From assembly GCA_015063395.1 (NCBI GenBank), contig SVUF01000005.1, forward strand, positions 1 through 40,850: a DNA stretch of 40,850 bases, read 5' to 3'. Below, piece by piece: positions 37,098 to 40,850 of the stretch (its first letter is position 1; every line of letters starts with the position of its first letter). The translations under genes were made by a program, and so were the position numbers. The notes beneath the pieces were generated by a model. It saw only the letters and a program-made list of their open reading frames with translations. It was not told the DNA's origin and ran no database searches. The stretch is from Oscillospiraceae bacterium (lineage in GTDB: Bacteria > Bacillota > Clostridia > Oscillospirales > CAG-272).

Positions 37098-38654
37098 ATG
37101 AATATAACTTATGAATGGTGTCCTAGCACTTTTATTCTGGATAATCCAGAATATGAAGATATAATCCAAGACTGTTCACACTTGTTTTCTACACAATATG
37201 GAAAATGGGGGCAAGGTGATCCAACTAAAGCCGGACAAAACATAAAACTATCTTCCAAAAAACTCTTAGAATGGTTATCTGACAAAAACACTTCCCTTTA
37301 CTATGCCAAAGATGATAATATGTTAATTGGATACGCTATTGCTCTTCAATTAAAAGTACCAAACTATGGTAATATTTCATGGGTAACTCAATTAGTGGTA
37401 CATGAAAAATATCGTCACAAAGAGATCGCCAAAAATCTATTGCATTCCATTTGGGGTTTTTCTAATAATTACGCTTGGGGAATAATAAGTGCCAATCCGT
37501 ATGCTATTCGTGCCCTAGAGAAAACAACAAGAAGACGAAGCAACCCCATAAGGATCAAAAATAATTTAAAAAAGCTTATTTCAATTGGAATTGAACACCT
37601 TCCCTATATATCCGAAGCAACAGAAACATTCGTTAATAGCGAGTCTTCTAAAATCAATACAAATTTTTTTGTAGATCACTCAGATGTCGAAAAAATGATA
37701 GAAAATGTTATTAGCGATGACACTCCTTGGACATTAGGAAAACTGGATGAAGGTTGGGAATGGTTAGCATTCACATTTCAAGATCAAATCCCATTTGAAT
37801 TAACTGATAACGAAATACAATCTATGCTAGATGCATCCGATCACGTTGTTCAAACCGCATACAAGCGAATGAATTATGCAGAAGGAACACAAAAATGGAC
37901 CAGTAACACCCTAAGTGAAGTAGACTATATAATCAGAGAATGTAAACTGAAACCAGGAAATACTCTAATAGACTTCGGTTGCGGACAAGGAAGGCATTCT
38001 TTAGAAATCGCAAAACATGGTATTATAGTAAAAGGAATTGACTATGTTGATAAAAATATTGAGCATGCAAACAAGAATAAAAACAAACTCAATATAAAAA
38101 ATGTTAACTTTTTCTCAGGTGATTGCAGAGAAATAGATTTAGGTTGTTGTGCAGATGCAGCAATATGCTTATACGATGTCATTGGAACATATGCAGATAA
38201 TTACCATAATCAAAAAATACTTAATAATATTTCTTATCATTTAAAACCTGGAGGGATTGCAATCATTTCAGTTATGAATTATGACCTTACTTTGAAGAAT
38301 GCAAAATACATTTTTTCCCTCAAAACCAACCCAGAACTTTTACTATCATTAGCCCCTAGTAACATCATGGAAACTACAGGAAATATTTTTAATCCCGACT
38401 ACTATTTAGTTGATACAGTTGAACAAATTGTATATAGACGAGAACAGTTTAATCATGGGCGTTCCTTGCCAATCGAACTAATCGTACGCGATAAAAGGTT
38501 CCGTAAAGATGATATTGTTAAAATGTGCGAGAAAGCCGGGCTTACTGTTGTGTCTACAGCATTTGTAAGTGCCAAAGATTGGAATTATAAATTAGATTCA
38601 TTAGATAACTCTGCAAAGGAAATATTAATCAAATGCCAAAAGCAGTTGCATTAA
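37098..38654 (+). CDS. N-terminal GNAT acetyltransferase fused to C-terminal class I SAM-dependent methyltransferase (518 aa)
   Basis: GNAT: NMLIGYAIALQLKVPNYGNISWVTQLVVHEKYRHKEIAKNLLHSIWG...SANPYAIRALEK; MTase: GNTLIDFGCGQGRHSLEIAKHGIIVKGIDYVDKNIEHAN...DAAICLYDVIGTYADN...LKPGGIAIISVMN. RBS aggagg; 25 nt after thyX. Confidence 0.85.
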   Translation: MNITYEWCPSTFILDNPEYEDIIQDCSHLFSTQYGKWGQGDPTKAGQNIKLSSKKLLEWLSDKNTSLYYAKDDNMLIGYAIALQLKVPNYGNISWVTQLVVHEKYRHKEIAKNLLHSIWGFSNNYAWGIISANPYAIRALEKTTRRRSNPIRIKNNLKKLISIGIEHLPYISEATETFVNSESSKINTNFFVDHSDVEKMIENVISDDTPWTLGKLDEGWEWLAFTFQDQIPFELTDNEIQSMLDASDHVVQTAYKRMNYAEGTQKWTSNTLSEVDYIIRECKLKPGNTLIDFGCGQGRHSLEIAKHGIIVKGIDYVDKNIEHANKNKNKLNIKNVNFFSGDCREIDLGCCADAAICLYDVIGTYADNYHNQKILNNISYHLKPGGIAIISVMNYDLTLKNAKYIFSLKTNPELLLSLAPSNIMETTGNIFNPDYYLVDTVEQIVYRREQFNHGRSLPIELIVRDKRFRKDDIVKMCEKAGLTVVSTAFVSAKDWNYKLDSLDNSAKEILIKCQKQLH

Positions 38655-38706
38655 CAACAATCTCGTACTAAGCCTTATTGTAGTCATACATACCAAGGTA
38701 TTTATT

Positions 38707-38754
38707 CAAAACTCGTATATACTGGATAGAATCATCTAGTACATACGAGTTTTG
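38707..38754 (+). terminator. terminator-like hairpin closing the thyX operon
   Basis: AAAACTCGTAT...ATACGAGTTTT, about 55 bp after the stop codon. Confidence 0.6.
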
Positions 38755-38983
38755 GTTTATCTTCAATACAACAAATAACTTTTGTGAGTTCTATGTAAAC
38801 TTGTATTTTTATCCGTATTATTTTATCAATAATTTAAATATTTTATATTGCGATTATGTTCACTCCAATTCCTATTTATAAAACATGAAAATCCAATTAA
38901 CTTCAAAAGCAGTAATTCATTTCATTTTCTTTTGAAACAGAAAAGCAAAATACAAAATTACAAATATTTTTCACAATTTGATA

Positions 38984-39012
38984 TTTACTTTTCTGTTTTT
39001 ATGTGTTACAAT
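38984..39012 (+). promoter_or_regulatory. promoter of the AAA+/S8 pair
   Basis: TTTACT - 17 bp - TACAAT. Confidence 0.45.
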
Positions 39013-39047
39013 TTATAATGTATATTTATTTTAGGAGAGGTGATCAT

Positions 39048-40004
39048 ATGGCAACAGCTGAGCATCTTAAAAATTTAATAAAAGCACATTTTGATCGCGA
39101 TGATGATAAGTTTAAGACTATCGTTCTCCAAATTGCAGCATACGAAGCTAGACACAACCATGAAGCTTTGGCTCGTGACTTGAAAGCAATAGTAGAAAAA
39201 AATGCTATTAAAGCAAACATATTACGCCCAAACACTCAAAATCCTATGTTGTCTGTTACTATGCCTTCCGATAAACTTTCCGATTTGGTAGTGTCTGATG
39301 AAACATTAGAACGTATTAAGCGTATATTGAATGAGTACCGAAACAAAAATAAGCTCCAAAAGTATAGCCTTTCTAACAGGAGGAAAATACTAATTGAGGG
39401 AAATCCTGGTACCGGTAAAACATATACGGCTTCTATTATTGCATCTGAATTGGGTTTACCCTTATATACAGTTCAAATGGATAAAGTTGTAACAAAGTTC
39501 ATGGGAGAAACCAGTGCGAAATTAAGACAAGTCTTTGACTCCATTAGTTTTTCTACAGGTGTTTACTTCTTTGATGAATTTGATGCTATAGGTGCTGATC
39601 GTAATTTGGACAATGAAGTTGGCGAAGCTCGCAGAATACTTAATTCTTTTTTGCAATTTATTGAACAAGACAATTCCGATAGCATTATAATCGCTGCTAC
39701 AAACAATCAAAAATTATTGGATCAAGCCTTGTTTAGAAGATTTGATGATGTCCTTCATTATTCACTTCCTACCGAAAGAGAAACGCGAAGACTCTTCGAA
39801 GCTCAAATTGCACCTTTTGAAAAAAATTTTATTGTTACAACCACATTAATCTCGCATGCTGAATCTTTAAGCCAAGCTGAGATAATCAGAGTCTGTGAAG
39901 ATGCTATTAAAAAATCGATTTTGAATAATTCCTCAATAACTGAAGATGTTTTAATGGCATTGATAAAAGAACGAAAAAACGCTTACTCAAAGAAGGAGGC
40001 GTAA
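39048..40004 (+). CDS. AAA+ ATPase, IetA-like
   Basis: MATAEHLKNLIKAHFDRDDDKFKTIVLQIAAYEARHNHEALARDLKAIVEK...LIEGNPGTGKTYTASIIASELGLPLY (Walker A), GVYFFDEFDAIGADR (Walker B), AATNNQKLLDQALFRRFDDVLHY. RBS aggagagg supports the internal ATG at 39048. Confidence 0.88.
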   Translation: MATAEHLKNLIKAHFDRDDDKFKTIVLQIAAYEARHNHEALARDLKAIVEKNAIKANILRPNTQNPMLSVTMPSDKLSDLVVSDETLERIKRILNEYRNKNKLQKYSLSNRRKILIEGNPGTGKTYTASIIASELGLPLYTVQMDKVVTKFMGETSAKLRQVFDSISFSTGVYFFDEFDAIGADRNLDNEVGEARRILNSFLQFIEQDNSDSIIIAATNNQKLLDQALFRRFDDVLHYSLPTERETRRLFEAQIAPFEKNFIVTTTLISHAESLSQAEIIRVCEDAIKKSILNNSSITEDVLMALIKERKNAYSKKEA

Positions 40005-40007
40005 ATC

Positions 40008-40850
40008 GTGCCAGAAAACAAAAGACTTTTATTTCTCGCAGATACTAAAGCGTCATTAGACTATGTATCTAAAAGCAGTATGCCATCAAAGAACTTCCCA
40101 ACAAGAGAAAATCCTTCTCAGCATGCAGCGTTTATAAGTCGGAGAATACAAGAGTGTCAAAGAGAATCCGGTAGTCGTCCAACTAATTTAACCCAAGAAC
40201 AAGTTGCCGCCATTCATTACAAAGATGGTATGTATCTTGAGTTTTCCGGATCCCAAAACTATGATTTGGCAGTTAAGAGCCTTGAAAATATATCAAGCGG
40301 CATTAGATTGCTTAATGTAAAAAACGAAAATGATACGATAAAAGCAACTGTATATGTTCCAAATGGAAAAGAATCGTTGTTTTTAAAGAAAGTAGAGGCA
40401 TACGCCGAATCCAGTTCTTCGGGTAACAAACTAAAACATAATGACCTAATAAGCGGCATCGAAAATATTCGATTGGCGGTTTTGGAATCATTTTGGTTTG
40501 GTAAGTTTGAGTATATGCCGACAGAAAATACCGCTGTGTGGTGCGAAGTATGGTTGCGCTATGACTCAAAGACCTCTACGGATGAAGTAATGAGCAATTT
40601 TGCAGCTCAATGTACTGCATTTAACATTACTCTTGATGAGAAAACTATCATCTTCCCAGAACGCTTAGTAGCACTTGTTCGAGCCGATCGAAACCAATTA
40701 ATAAATCTGATTTCCGCCTGCGCTCATCTTGCGGAAATACGAAGAGCACCGGAATTGGCAACATTTTTTGATGAATTACCTCGGAGCGAACAGCATGAAT
40801 GGTGTGAAGACCTCCTCAATAGAACTATACAAACTGAGTCAAACTCAACG
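40008..40850 (+). CDS. S8 (subtilisin-like) peptidase N-terminal region, IetS-like; GTG start, truncated by window end
   Basis: (V)MPENKRLLFLADTKASLDYVSKSSMPSKNFPTRENPSQHAAFISRRIQECQ...KDGMYLEFSGSQNYDLAVKSLENISSGIRLLNVKNENDTIKATVYVPNGKESLFLKKVEAYAE...LISGIENIRLAVLESFWFGKFEYMP...WCEVWLR; RBS gaaggagg 3-4 nt after the AAA+ stop. Matches the N-terminal domain of long S8 peptidases paired with AAA+ ATPases; the catalytic triad lies outside the window. Confidence 0.75.
   Translation, partial: MPENKRLLFLADTKASLDYVSKSSMPSKNFPTRENPSQHAAFISRRIQECQRESGSRPTNLTQEQVAAIHYKDGMYLEFSGSQNYDLAVKSLENISSGIRLLNVKNENDTIKATVYVPNGKESLFLKKVEAYAESSSSGNKLKHNDLISGIENIRLAVLESFWFGKFEYMPTENTAVWCEVWLRYDSKTSTDEVMSNFAAQCTAFNITLDEKTIIFPERLVALVRADRNQLINLISACAHLAEIRRAPELATFFDELPRSEQHEWCEDLLNRTIQTESNST

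Noticed and set aside
37098-38654. DNA restriction-modification methyltransferase
   Set aside because: No DNA-MTase catalytic motif or restriction partner found in the window.

Overview
40.85-kb window from a low-to-moderate-GC Firmicute, probably a Clostridia/Oscillospiraceae-type gut bacterium (inferred from BspA-like LRR and choline-binding-type surface proteins and from codon style). About 1-34 kb looks like ordinary chromosome. It carries an aldehyde dehydrogenase, an M42 peptidase, two tandem paralogous membrane-anchored proteins, a 1621-aa surface protein with a metallophosphoesterase domain, YitT/DHFR/ThyA, an ABC-2 transporter with a TetR regulator, an ECF sigma factor with a beta-propeller partner, a compact adenylation/ACP/AAC(3)-like/GT4/DASS cluster, and a sigma-like protein with a long C-terminal extension. 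From about 34.3 kb the character changes. A 127-bp repeat occurs twice exactly 1300 bp apart, and the first copy truncates a sigma-factor ORF. Between the copies lies an array of small hairpins with alternating ACATCATT/AATGATGT linkers. The second copy abuts the 3' half of a tRNA-Asn. Beyond that lies a visibly AT-richer segment with thyX, a GNAT-methyltransferase fusion, and an AAA+ ATPase/S8 subtilase pair that resembles the known IetAS defence system and runs off the window. The best candidates for something undescribed are (i) the thyX + GNAT-methyltransferase operon next to IetAS, behind a tRNA-fragment boundary, and (ii) the branched hairpin array. All calls come from reading the sequence and the supplied ORF track; no searches were run.
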